Positions 32,591-43,986 of a DNA stretch of 64,000 nt are shown in pieces (positions within the stretch are counted from its first letter, which is position 1; each line of letters begins with the position of its first letter). The notes under the pieces are model-generated. The model was not told the origin of the DNA and did not search any database. It saw only the letters and a program-made list of their open reading frames with translations. The stretch lies in the NCBI GenBank assembly GCA_019137255.1, contig WPDH01000042.1:124001-188000 (forward strand), in the 5' to 3' direction. This DNA comes from Corinectria fuckeliana (Eukaryota; Ascomycota; Sordariomycetes; Hypocreales; Nectriaceae). The position numbers and the translations under genes were made by a program.

Positions 32591-34450
32591 ACATGCGGTC
32601 CGACGTACACTCCGCTTTTTGTATGCGACGAGAATAAAACGAAGAGAAAAGTAAAAGGAAGGAAGCAAGGCGAACAGCTGGGGGGAGGCGGACGGACTAT
32701 TGAATGATAGGTTTCCCGTAGATATCCGTAGTTTGCGCTGTCTAAAGCGCAGCTGGATGGGGGGCCAGATCGGGCGGCCGTAATGGAAACTCTGATGGCG
32801 CGTAGCAATTAGATGGGAACGGGAACGGGAACGTAAACGAGACCGGGGACGAGAAAACAGAACCCCCGCTGGGCTTGAGCTTGAGCTCGGGCTTGGCTGG
32901 CGTCGGCGTCTGCGGCGGCGAAATGGGATGGGCTCGGTTCGACTTGGCTGAACTGGACTGGCTGGACTGGCTGGACTGGACTGAACTGAGCTGAATTAGG
33001 CTGGCTGGCTGGCTGGCTGGGATATATCGCCTACCTAATTGTTAGACAACGGAGACCGTGAAGATTGGATAGAGAAGAGAAGAAAAGACAAGACAAGGGA
33101 AGACAGGATATATGGGAAATGGCAATACTCCAGGTAGGTAGGTATGTATCCACGTGGGTCACATGCCATGGTCGCGTTCGTCTTCTTAGGAGTAATAATA
33201 TTCGTAATTCAGAGAATGATTCATGGACCTCCCGCGCTTTTCCCACCGGGCCCCCTGGTTTTGCGACTCGTCTGGTTTTGCTTTGCCCGTCACTTATTAC
33301 AGTCAGTCAGTCAGTCACTTTCTCCCTCTCTCTCACCCTTTCAGCTAGCTAGCCAGTCAGCCAGCCAGCCCAGTGCAACTAACCCAGCCCATCCATCCAT
33401 TCATCCATCCATTCATCCATCTGCCCTTTCAAAACCAGCCCACCCATTCCAATCCCTCTCTTGGTCCAAATTCCCCTTCCCTTGCTTGGAACTTACTTCT
33501 TTCAACCTCCCCCCCCCCAAAAGCAAGCCAGCGTTGCCTCTTTTCCGGCCCCCCACCGCAGCATCTACAGTTCCAACGCGTTTCGCGACCGCGCTCGTAT
33601 ACACACAGTATACGCACATCATCCCACGCTTGCTACCTGCCTACCCAAACCCGCGTGGCTTGGCTTGTCAATCGGGAAGTTGCAGGTTTTACAACCCAGG
33701 AGGCGGAGCAAAACAGGCCAACGGATCGAAGCCTACCTAGTATATCCTCTCTCTCTTTCTCACTCAGTCAACTCACTCTTCGCTGCGACTTGCCGGCTTT
33801 GTCGGCTGTTCACTCACGGCGACCCGCACTTGACGGTGAGACCGAGACGATCGATATACCTGTTCCGTCTCTCCCGCCCTTCTCACATCTGCTCTGCATT
33901 GCGTTGTTGCCTGCCTACCAACCTTGCCTGCTGCCATTTCCTTCCCGCCTGAAATAGGCCGCAAGCTTTTGGCCTCTTTTCAACCCGGACCTTTGCCCTT
34001 TTCTTACACGAACTTACGTACTCGCGCACTCTCACCCGTTTTCTCTCCCCTTTCCTGCTTCGTCCATCCAAAAAAACAAACAAACCTTGAGAGAGAGAGA
34101 GAGAGATAGAGAGACAGACAGAGGAGGCGACCACCGCGCGCATTATCTAGTACTTTCGAGACCCTTCCCTAGCAAGGACACACACACGCACGCACGCACG
34201 CACGTACACATAAGACAAGACACCGTCACAGAAAGGACGGGACTGGAGGACGCTCACACGCACACACACACACACACTGCGCACCTTGCACTTGTTGGCC
34301 CTTTTTCGATTTATTTAATTTTAGATGCCGTCCTCGTGTCGCTGACCCGCTTCTTCTGCATCTTGTCACCCTCTATTCCTCTATACTATTCCCTCTCTAT
34401 TCTTCCTCTTTTCAACCTTCTTATCCTCTTACAAACCACGCTTCGATCCT

Positions 34451-34480
34451 TTCCCTTCCCTTCCCTTCCCTTCCCTTCCC
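34451..34480. repeat. (TTCCC)n pyrimidine repeat
   Basis: Pentanucleotide TTCCC repeated without interruption in the leader region upstream of the Sir2 gene. Confidence 0.9.
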
Positions 34481-34492
34481 CTCCTACCACCC

Positions 34493-34614
34493 TAAAAAAA
34501 AAGGCCAACTTGGTTTCCTTGTCATCGGCACGAGCAAGGGCCGAGACAGGAGCCTTCTTGGCCTTAGCNNATCCCCCCCAAAAAAAAAGGCCCACTTGGT
34601 TTCCCCCCCCCCCC
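34493..34614. other. Assembly gap (NN) flanked by a near-identical direct repeat
   Basis: Two N bases stand at 34569-34570. An A-run followed by GGCC(A/C)ACTTGGTTTCC occurs both before the gap (from about 34493) and after it (from about 34580). The second copy runs into a C homopolymer. This looks like a local assembly error or two ends of the same locus joined twice, not a biological feature. Confidence 0.8.
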
Positions 34615-34929
34615 CCGGTCGCCCTATCGCCTATCGCCCAGAAAACCCGAGACACGGAAATCTCCTGGACACTCACCGGCTTTCTTACATAGGTACCTAA
34701 TTTACTGCTGACTGCCGCGGGTAAATTCGCACCATCGCCACGCATCCCAAACAACAACCACGCCTCCATTGCAACCAACTATTTCTCCCATTCCGTTCCC
34801 CCGATTATCATCGGTCCCTCTCTGTGGTTTCTTTATTCCACCCCCCCCTCTCCCCTTGCTGGCTTCGAGTCTCCTAAGCAAACTAACACACGCTTTTGAC
34901 TTCTCACAACAACCAACTCCTCGCCTCAG

Positions 34930-36658
34930 ATGAACACCAAAAGAGCTGCCGCCAAGGGCGTCACGCTGGCCAAGCGCAAAGCCCAGGCAAACGCGTTTGA
35001 CAAGCTGAGCAAAACCCCTACCGAGACTGAGCTGAAGAGCGCCGCTGCAAACGTCGCCCTCGCTGAGCTCGAGGAGAGGGTTGCCGACGTCCGCGATTCA
35101 TGGGAGACGGATTCGCTCTTTGAGGATGCCTTTGAGGAACTGAGCGCGAACGCTGACGCCGGCGCCGCTGATGGTGAGTTTTCCTTTCCCCCTTTGTTCT
35201 CGTTGCTCTTGTTTTTTTCTTCTGTCTTTCTGCAGTTATCCGCTTTCATTCCTCCTCAGTCCGCCCCCTCCCATCCTATTACCAGCGACCACGTCATTCC
35301 CATTCTCTTTCCTTGCTCATGACCACCTCGAATCCAAGTGGACTCGAGGCAATTTCTACACCTCATGGCGTCTGAACATTCGTATTTTCCATGTGGCAAC
35401 CATCTGCTAACGGTCGATCCTTTTAGGTCCAGACATCTGCACGCCCGAGGAGGCTAGCAGGCTTCGTCGGGAACTCCGAGAACAGGGCCCCGCCGTCTTC
35501 TGTGAACGCACTGTTGATGCTGGCCGCTACACAGCCAAGAAGCTTCTCAGCGCCTTTGGCATCCGCGCCCCGAGCTTCCTCGAGGGCGAGGATGACGAGG
35601 CTTACTTCAGCTTACTGTCGCTCGCCATCACCCGCGAGTTGTCCAAGCGCGCCAAGTTGTCCAAGTACAACTCCATCGAGGACGCCGTGGACCTGATTCA
35701 GAACAGCAAGAACATCATCCTCCTGACGGGCGCGGGCATCTCGACCTCGCTGGGCATCCCCGACTTCCGCTCCAAGGGCACCGGTCTCTACTCCAAGCTT
35801 GAGCATCTGGGCCTCAGCGACCCCCAGGAGGTCTTCGACATTGATGTATTCAGGCAAGATCCCACCATCTTCTACTCGGTCGCCAAGGACATCCTGCCCA
35901 GCACCGACCGCTACACGCCCACGCACAAGTTTATCGCCATGCTCCACCAACGTGGCAAGCTCTTGACCAACTACTCGCAGAACATCGACAACCTCGAGGT
36001 CAAGGCCGGCGTCCCCAAGGAGAAGCTCATCCAGTGCCACGGCTCCTTCGGCACGGCCACGTGCGTGCAGTGCGGCTACCAGATGGCCGGCGAGAAGATC
36101 TTCCCGGAGATCAAGGCCGACAAGATCCCGCGGTGCCCGCGGTGCGTCCAGACGCTGCGCGCGGCCGGCGGCACCGTCAAGCGCAAGCGGTCCGCGGGCG
36201 TCGAGAAGAAGCGCCGCCGTTGGAGCGCCGACGACAGCTCCGACGAGTCCGAGTACGACATGCCCACGGCCGGCGTCATGAAGCCCGACATCACCTTCTT
36301 CGGCGAGGCGCTGCCCGACGAGTTCTCCAAGCGCCTGACGGAGAACGACCGCGACAAGGTCGACCTGGTCGTCGTCATCGGCACCTCGCTCAAGGTGACG
36401 CCCGTATCCGAGATCGTCAGCTGGCTGCCCTCGCACGTCCCGCAGATCTACATCTCGCGCCAGGCCGTCTCCCACATCAACTTCGACATCGACCTGCTCG
36501 GCGACTGCGACGTCGTCGTCACCGAGCTGTGCCGCCGCCTGAGCTGGCCCTTCAAGCACGAGATGGTCCCCAAGGGCCAGAAGATCGACACGCACACCGA
36601 AGAGGGCTACAAGAGCCGCCACAGCTTCGAGGTCCGGGGCGCCAAAACCGACCCTTGA
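34930..36658 (+). CDS. SIR2: Class I sirtuin (Sir2/Hst1/SIRT1-like NAD-dependent deacetylase), 2 exons, 491 aa
   Basis: NAD-dependent histone/protein deacetylase, presumably nuclear. Exon 1 is 34930-35173, the intron 35174-35426 (253 nt, long for this window; GTGAGT...CTAAC...TTTTAG), exon 2 35427-36658. The catalytic core begins about residue 155: GAGISTSLGIPDFRSKGTGL (NAD binding), TNYSQNIDNLE, the catalytic HGSFGTATC with its histidine, and GTSLKVTPVSEIV. The zinc module has two CxxC pairs, CVQC and CPRC. Right after it sits a basic, then acidic insert (KRKRSAGVEKKRRRW, then DDSSDESEYD) that looks like a nuclear localisation signal. The N-terminal 150 residues are helical and charged; GRYTAKKLLSAFGI resembles the helical extension of class I sirtuins. 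It belongs to the SIRT1/Sir2/Hst1 group rather than Hst2 or Hst3/4, judged by the extension. Confidence 0.92.
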
Positions 36659-37742
36659 GAGATGGCGCGATAGTTGGAATGTCTTGGTAGACAACGGCGT
36701 TGGTTACATTATGGTAAAATGGCAGTGGAGGGATTACGGTAACAGCTTGTGCGCATGATGCGCGGGTTCCAAAAAGCGAGATTCTTCATGGCAGAGATTG
36801 GTCAACAGGGGTCTTTTTTTCGTCTTCTTTCCCTTGTCCTTATTATTTCGCGGCTGATTTGGCTTGTTTTTCTTCTTATTGTTTTTGCTCCAATCTTGCT
36901 TCTCATCACGGCGGGCGGCAAGGCGTCACGGGGCGGGACAGATGGGCAGACAGACGGACGGACGAAACCGGCGTACGGGCGTATATGTCATTGAGGGATG
37001 GAGCTTTGGTTCTAACCATCCATCCTGGTGTGGTTGATGTCTTTTTTGTCCTCTTAACCTTACAAGCTGGATGTTAATATTACTTACTGATCGTTCTGTT
37101 CTTCAGGATACATGCTTGTTTCGGCCATCACCCAGCTGAACAGGGGGGCGTGGGGGTGCAGACCAGGGTGTAGACGCGGAAATGATGCGATGTGATGCGA
37201 TGTGACCCGATGTATCATGGGGTCAACGACAGCAACAACTTGTGAGACGAAAATAGGCAGCGAAGAGTGTAGGTAGCGACCCGACGTTTCGGTCGGCGAG
37301 AGAGTAGTGCCCTTTCTCTTTTTCCCTCGATGCGACGGGAGAAGGGCAGAGAGGATATTTACCGATTTTCGGAATCTAGGCTCTTTCTGTCGTTGATGGC
37401 ATTGATAACGTATCTCTACGACTACTCAGTTTGCCTTGAAGCGTACAATGTATCTCTGTTACAGTCTGTCCGAGTTATCCCCGTTAATCATCTCCCACCT
37501 ATCTAATCTACGCCGCGAACGAAGCCCTCCCCGAGGAAGGATGAAGAAAAAAAGAAAAAAAAGAAACATCACAGCTATCGCAAACCCTCGCCACACTCAC
37601 ACCCAAATTCCCACCAGCGTGAAGAAATAAATAAAAACCCTCGCGCAGACCATAAACCCTCCTTCTCCGTCCCCCGCTCTCTCCCGCAAAAGTCTCATCA
37701 CTCACCGACAGTGTGGAGACCTGAGCAAGACACACACTCACA

Positions 37743-37777
<35 letters not shown>

Positions 37778-38371
37778 GCACAAAATATAATAAAAAAGGC
37801 GCCGCGTGAGTGGCCGGGCAGGGTTGGCTCTGCCTTAGCTGAGAGCTAAGTAACCTAAGGGGAAGGGGGGGGGGAAGCATGTGATGAAGGGGGGAAGTTG
37901 TTGAGTTGCCGCCAGTTCAGAGGAGAGAAACGGACGGTGTGGCGCAGAAGGCGGCCCGACTTAAAAAGGCAGTTGGGTACTTTGGAGAAAGCGAACGAAT
38001 GATGGAGTGATGATTGAGGATTCATGGCACTAGCGAGGAGGCGTGGAAGCCACCATTTCTAGGCAGATCTGCATCTAATAATTACTTCGTCCCGAGGCAC
38101 CTGTTCTGGGTTTGTTCCGTTTCACGTCCATCTGAGGCAGAGATGTTCATACAATAGTATCCTTAGCTGATAAAGGTTGATCAATATCAAGATGCGAAGT
38201 TGCCGGCTTCGTTGAACACCATACATGTGTAAATCTGTGCTACAGCATAGTCACATAATGTTCACGAGGCTTGCAAAAGCCCGATTCTATCCTTACACAA
38301 ATGCTATTCCTATCCATAGACGCTGCAATGCCCTCTTCCTCCCTTGCTACCTGCAAAAAAACGCCTCTTGT
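36659..38371. other. Intergenic region between convergent SIR2 and SCYL2-like genes
   Basis: About 1.7 kb between two 3' ends. It contains a (CA)n run at 37745-37773 and A-rich and G-rich stretches, but no recognisable gene. Both flanking genes' 3' untranslated regions must lie here. Confidence 0.5.
37745..37773. repeat. (CA)n microsatellite
   Basis: Perfect CA run of about 14 units preceded by CACTCA variants. Confidence 0.95.
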
Positions 38372-41300
38372 CTAAATCAGACTCTCGTACTTATCCAGGC
38401 CCGACTTCTGCTGCCCGCCTCCCATTGTGTTTGTGTTGCTCGCTCCCTGGTTCATCATGCTGCCTATGCTGGAAGAGCCCGGAAGTCCACCTCGCACGTT
38501 TCCCATTCCCGTGTTCGCAGAGCCGGACCCCCACATACTCGTTTGCGGGTTGGCAGGAGGCGGCGCAACGGAGAAAGGAGAAGCGGCAGACGGGGTGGCT
38601 CCGCCCGACGGCGGCGGCGGCAGCGTGAATGATGAAGTCCGAGAAGTGGTCGGAGCCGCTTGCCGGAGCGACATGTTGGCCATGGACGAGTTCATGCTGC
38701 CTCCGAATCCGGAGCTAGACGGCGTCGAAGATGCCGCGCCCCACGGGTTTGACGGCGCGACGGCAGACGCCCAGTTGACAGACGGCGCGGCGGGCTGGGG
38801 TTTTAGTTGCTGCTGTTGAGGAGGAGGAGGGGAGAAGCTCGACTGTGTAGGTTGCAGAGGCTGGCTGAACTGCGTTGAGCTGGGCGTAAGCGTTTCGAAG
38901 CGACCCAGATCTGGCGTCACAGTGCGGAAGCTGGGTTGGGACTTGGCGGCAGGCAGGCTTGGGGGCTTCGTCGGGTGTCCTGGAGGAGGCGGAGTTGACC
39001 ACGAGAAGGCTGGTGCCTGCGGAGTGCTTGAGGCAGACCTGTTGGCAGATGCAGTTGCCGACGACATAGCGTCCCAACCACCGCCGCCTGCTGCATTGCT
39101 CGACCTGGGGCTGGCCATTGCTCGTCCCTTGACGAGAGCTTCGAAATCGTCTTCCGTTCCGCCACTGCCCTGATCAAACGTGGTGCCAGTGACGCCTCCA
39201 AATGCCATGAAGTCTTCGTTGGGAGCAGCCGTGCCGCCGTTGGAGGTTCCTGAGAGTTCCTGGAGTTTCCTCGTCTGCTCGTCCTCGACTCTTTTTGACA
39301 GGGTCTTGATGAGCTCCATGAACGACTGAAACTGCTTCAGGTTGAGCAGAGGCCCCAGGCTCATATTCCAGAGAATAGGTAGAATGTCCATAGCCACGAA
39401 GTCAGCATCAGCGACCTGGCCCACAATTCGAAGCACATTCAAGGCCGCTATCATGACTGCAGGCTCTTTGGTCTTGATCACCTTGACGAGCGGGACAATC
39501 TTCTCCTGCATTGTGTACTTGTCGAGGGCACTTGAAGAAGATGTCTTCTTGTTGGTCGAGGCAAGCCCGTTCAAACCATCGTCCTTGCCTTCATCCTCGT
39601 TTGTCCCGCCGCAAAGAATCACAAAGGCCCGTAAACCGCGGACTTTGATGGCGAGGCTGTTGGTCTTACTGAAGACGGCCGCAATCACGGGGAACAGCTC
39701 ATTTTTAATGGTGCTAAAGTCGAGCACTGGCAATACTACAGGCAAGCTTCGTAGTGCTGCATCGACGATGGAGTGAGTGGGACATTCAATAGCGGCCATA
39801 ATCACTGGTAGCATATCTAAAGACGAGGTTAATGATCGATAACTTGGGAGTAACATCCAATGTGTTGGAAACTCATGGGACCACTTACCATCCTTGAACT
39901 CCTTTCCAGAACAATTGCTAGCTATTGGGGAAAGGTTTTCTAGAATTACCATTAACCCGGCGTCTCTAGCCGGATCTTTCTCCTGAGCTTGCTTCGCGTT
40001 GGCGACGAAGATTTCCCGCAGTGCTGGTCGGACATTATCCCCAAATGCACGTCGCGCTGAGGGAAGCAGTTCAATGATTTTAAAGATGTTCTGGAGAATA
40101 AGAGACAGAAGATCGCGATCTTTGAGCTCATCTAGGAGCGCAGGCAGGACCTTCTTTTCCATGACTGACTTGGGGAAGGACGGCAACACCTTGAGAAGTC
40201 CCCGCATGAACTGGGACTTCTCCTTTGGAGTCTTGGCTGGGAATGAATCAAGAAACCGTATCGTCGAAACAAGAATGTTGTCAAAGTACTCGCTTTCTTG
40301 AAACTCCCGGGCCGTCATCCTCTGGGCCGGGCGCCTTGTTATGAGCCGCGGAAGAACCTGATATGAAAGCTCTTTGGGGAGCGGTCGAGACGAGAGGTAA
40401 TTGTTGTTGGTTGAGGGTATGTTGGATGAGGTTTGGAAGAGCCGCTTGTACGTGGAGAGGCTGCCGTTGCATTCCAAGGGGGATCCGTGGGGCGAGTTGT
40501 ACAAAGCTACCGACAATAGACCAAGAGAAAACATGTCGGCAGATGTGTTGATATTGCTGTCTACGACGTAGTCGGGCGAGGTGTAGTCGAGGTTGAGTTG
40601 AACAGCCTTGGGCAGACGGGGATCCATGTTGAGCACTTCGTAAAGACTGATTCCTTGGATGGACGTTGGCTTATCGGAGCCCTCTGGAGGACTGCAAAAG
40701 GCCAGGCCGCTGAGTTTCCAGTCAGACTGTCTTAGTGTTAACAAATCTCGGAAGCGGGCGATGACTTGGAGAATTGACGCACCTTGGCATTGATAAGGAC
40801 AGCATCAGGGGTGATGTTTCCATGGACAAGACCTGCGTTCTCATGCAAAAACTCTAGAGCCTTGCTGATTTGTAGCAAACCCTTTTGGATCTCCAGCTCA
40901 TCAATCTCCAGCTCCCTCCGCCTCTTTACGCCGCCAGCATCTTCGGTGACGAATCGACTGGACCTTCCACCAGGGCCTCCAGCGCGTTCTTGTTCGTCCT
41001 TGTCCTGAAGCACGCTCGAGAGTGAGGCTGTTACCGGCTCGGTTACAAACTGCAGGCCTCCACCCCTCGTCTCCTCTACCGGTTCAACCAGCTCGAGGAT
41101 GCTGGGATGGCGCAACTTGGCCAAGCTCGAGGCCTCCTTCTTCAACCGCTCGATAACCTCCTCAACCGTCTTCTTGAACGAAGCGGCACCGGAGCGCCCT
41201 AGGGAGTTGCCATGGGAGTCGAGGGACTTCCGGTCGAAGACGAAGACACTGTAGGGCTTGCTAGTGGATTTCTTCTTGGCGTCGTAGATCCTCCAGGGAC

Positions 41301-41385
41301 CAGCCGTCGAAGTCGGAGTGGATGAGATGGAGTAGTTTCCGGTGATGTTGGTGGCGGAGATGGACTTGAACGCCGAGGAGAACAT
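38372..41385 (-). CDS. SCY1-like (SCYL2-type) pseudokinase with HEAT repeats, 3 exons, 961 aa
   Basis: Cytosolic/trafficking pseudokinase; mammalian SCYL2 (CVAK104) works with clathrin at the TGN and endosomes. Exons: 41385-40783, 40726-39889 and 39816-38372. Intron 2 (39888-39817, 72 nt) is 3n and stop-free but has clear GTAAGT and TTTAG ends. The kinase-like domain covers about residues 25-340. The catalytic motifs are degenerate: HGN replaces HRD in GLVHGNITPDAVLIN, and SGL replaces DFG in WKLSGLAF, so no activity is expected. HEAT-like helices follow (VLPALLDELKDRDLLSLILQ and onward). The last 250 residues are low complexity, rich in Ser, Pro, Gln and NPWG/FxxW-like motifs, with the family-typical ending GLDKYESLI. 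It is divergent from the aminotransferase gene. Confidence 0.9.
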
Positions 41386-42290
41386 GGTGCGTCTACGCGG
41401 GGAGCGGTTGGGCAGCTATTGCGATCATGTCGAGATGCCAGGGGTGTTCAGGGGAGTCGCTTAAGTGCTTTGCGCGCACTTCGGCCGAGAGATTCGCAGC
41501 CACCCCAGGATACGGATCCGGCGATTACACGGGCGATGCGGTTGGAGTCGAAACGAGCGTGGGGTCGCGAGATGGCGGGATCGTGAGATGGTGGGAATGG
41601 TCAAGGTGTAGCTAGGATGACGTGGGATGTTTGGTTGCGACGACGGCGACAGCGACAAAGCGTGTCGAGTTGACAAATAATCCTTAAATAAGTGGAGGCA
41701 CGCACCTATCTAGATAGACCTAGTTGGGTGCTGCGTTGATGCGCTGCGATAAGGTGCTGCGCAGTCGGGGCGTCCAGGTACCTGGCCCGCAGGCGCACTC
41801 ACTGCGCAAGATGAGGTACCCAGGCGCCCGCGCTGCCTTTCAGGGCTCTTTCGATGCGAGAGCATCCTTCTAAGCCTTCTAAGACCTAATCAAGACTCAA
41901 TGGATACGTTCGGTTCCACCTGTTTGCGGCAGGAGACGGCAGTAGCGGCTGGCAGCGGCATGTCCCTCCCAGGTACCTCGGATTTGGGAATTTTGGTGGT
42001 CGTCAGCCTATCGGGCGATTTCCAATCCAGACGAGTCGACGTTCCACTCTGAGTTCCGATCCAACTCCGAAGCCGCCGTGACTGTACTACTAGTATGTAG
42101 TAATCCTCTCTCACCGTTCATAAAACCCCCGACACCCTCTCTATGCCATCGTCCTCGTCGACCTTACTTGATACACTGACATCTGAGCCTGTTACGGGTG
42201 TCGCGCAAACCTCTTCTACGTCAATTGGACCTTCGCTACCCCTCCTTCGAGCTCGAAAACCTTGATACGATAGCCAAAACCACGTTCGCA
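41386..42290. other. Shared upstream region of the SCYL2-like and BCAT genes
   Basis: A 905-bp gap between divergent start codons. I see no Leu3-type (CCGG-N4-CCGG) or Gcn4-type (TGACTCA) site that would fit the aminotransferase. Several CGATGCG/GATTACACGGG stretches have no assigned role. Confidence 0.5.
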
Positions 42291-43572
42291 ATGAGGCCCT
42301 TGCTTGTCTCCCGCGCCGCTCTCCGGAGCGCAACCAGAGGGTCCAGCTCGAGGTTGTTGCCGCTCTGCCAAACCGCGCGTCTCTACAGCGCCAAGGCTCA
42401 GGCTCTAGATGTCTCCAAGCTCTCCATCACCGAGACGACCAAGCCCAAGGCCCTGAGCAAGGCCGAGGACCTCGTTTTCGGTCGCGAGTTCACCGGCATG
42501 CCTCTTCCTCCCTGACCAGAACTGGCTCGCAACCTCTGCTAACATGCGACTGTCAGATCATATGCTTACGATCGAATGGACTAAGGAGGATGGATGGTCG
42601 GAGCCCAAGATCACCCCCTACCAGAACCTGTCCCTGGACCCCGCGACGTGCGTCTTCCACTATGCGTTCGAGTGCTTCGAGGGAATGAAGGCCTACAAGG
42701 ATAAGCAGGGCCAGGTGCGGCTCTTCCGACCCGACAAGAACACGGCTCGCCTGAACAAATCGTCTGCCCGTATCGCCCTACCCACCTTTGAGCCCCAGAG
42801 CTTCATCGACCTCATCTCCAAATTCGTCCAGCTCGACTCGCGCTTCATCCCTGACAAGCGCGGATACTCGTTGTATCTCCGCCCCACCATGATCGGAACC
42901 CAGAAGACCCTTGGCGTTGGGCCCCCTGGATCTGCTCTGCTGTATGTTATCGCGTCGCCCGTCGGCCCCTACTACCCCACCGGCTTCAAGGCCATCTCGC
43001 TCGAGGCTACTGACTACGCCGTCCGAGCTTGGCCCGGAGGTGTCGGCGACAAGAAGCTAGGCGCCAACTATGCGCCCTGCATTCTCCCCCAGCTGCAGGC
43101 TGCCAGCCGCGGCTTCCAGCAGAACCTGTGGCTTTTCGGCGAGGAGGAGTACGTCACCGAGGTGGGCACCATGAACATGTTCGTGGCCCTCGAGAACAAG
43201 GAGACTGGTCAGAAGGAGCTCGTCACTGCTCCCCTTGACGGTACCATCCTCGAGGGTGTGACCCGCGACTCTGTGCTTGCTCTAGCACGTGAGCGACTTG
43301 AGCCCAAAGGCTGGAAGATCAGTGAGCGAAAGTACACCATGAAGGAGCTAGCCGAGGCGTCCGGGGACGGTCGGCTACTCGAGGCCTTTGGCGCCGGCAC
43401 TGCTGCCATTGTCAGCCCAATCCGCTCCATCTCATGGAAAGGCGAGCTCGTCAACTGCGGTCTGGCCGAGCACGAGGAATCTGGTGAGATTGCCCTGCAG
43501 ATGAAGGAGTGGATCGAGGCTATTCAGTACGGCGATGAGCCGCACGAGTGGAGTTACGTCGCGACCAAGTAA
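42291..43572 (+). CDS. BAT1: Mitochondrial branched-chain amino acid aminotransferase, 2 exons, 406 aa
   Basis: PLP enzyme (fold type IV) that interconverts Leu, Ile and Val with their 2-oxo acids. Exon 1 is 42291-42495, exon 2 42557-43572. The intervening 61-nt intron starts with GC, not GT (CCG|GCATGC), and ends TGTCAG after a CTAAC. Only this junction rebuilds the invariant GREFTDHMLTIEW, and no usable GT donor exists. The N-terminus is an Arg/Ser-rich mitochondrial presequence (MRPLLVSRAALRSATRGSSS). Core motifs: YQNLSLDPA, FHYAFECFEGMKAY, RLFRPDKN, YLRPTMIGT, the PLP lysine in KKLGANYAP, then EVGTMNMFV and LEGVTRDSVLALAR. Length is normal for eukaryotic BCATs. Confidence 0.93.
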
Positions 43573-43986
43573 AAGAAAAAGACATCGACACTTGTATGTA
43601 TTGGCGTTGTCAGACGGCATTTAGAGCTGCTTTGGTTGCATAGAAGAAAGGAGAGTTCCGACACCAGCTTACTTCCGCAGCGTTGAAGTCGAGGTGCCGC
43701 ATTTGTTGTTGTATCGAGTCCATATTGGGTAGTTGACTTGCAAGTGCTGACTCACAGATGTCCAGTTGCATGCACTCACACCCGAGACTACAAACCCGCG
43801 GAAACCTGTAGAAATCTGTAGGGACCCAAACAACCAGTCTAATGATTCGAACCATTGCAGGAAGTTGTCTTCCAAAAAATGCAGATAACATGTACAGGTT
43901 TGATAGCCAGACGAGGAGTCTGCCCTCGCCCTATCACGACCAGTTCCCCCTTCTTCGCTTCTTGCGTCGACTCATCCATTGCAAAA
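43573..43986. other. Intergenic region between convergent BCAT and complex I genes
   Basis: A 414-bp gap between two 3' ends. Nothing recognisable; a GATTCGAACC at 43846-43855 is tRNA B-box-like but does not fold into a tRNA. Confidence 0.5.

Larger units (their letters stand above)
30873..34929. other. Long intergenic region and 5' leader upstream of the Sir2 gene
   Basis: About 4 kb with no recognisable gene. It is unusually rich in simple repeats: (GAT)n 32144-32178, (CA)n 32565-32590, GGCT repeats 32999-33020, GA run 34089-34107, TTCCC repeats 34451-34480 and several CACG/CA runs around 34180-34280. From about 33200 to the gene the plus strand is strongly pyrimidine-rich, as in a long fungal 5' leader. 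ACGCGTTTCGCG lies at 33576-33587. An NN gap is at 34569-34570. Confidence 0.55.

Noticed and set aside
34518..34568. Real exon or adapter sequence beside the NN gap
   Set aside because: The minus-strand peptide is too short to assign, and the TCGGCACGAG-like bases resemble a cDNA adapter only over 9 nt; a misassembly explains both.
35612..36694. Long frames antisense and out of frame with the sirtuin gene
   Set aside because: GC-rich third positions create open shadow frames; the sirtuin motifs are in the annotated frame.
43835..43870. tRNA T-loop-like GGTTCGAATC on the minus strand
   Set aside because: No 5-bp stem around the loop and no acceptor, D or anticodon arms nearby.
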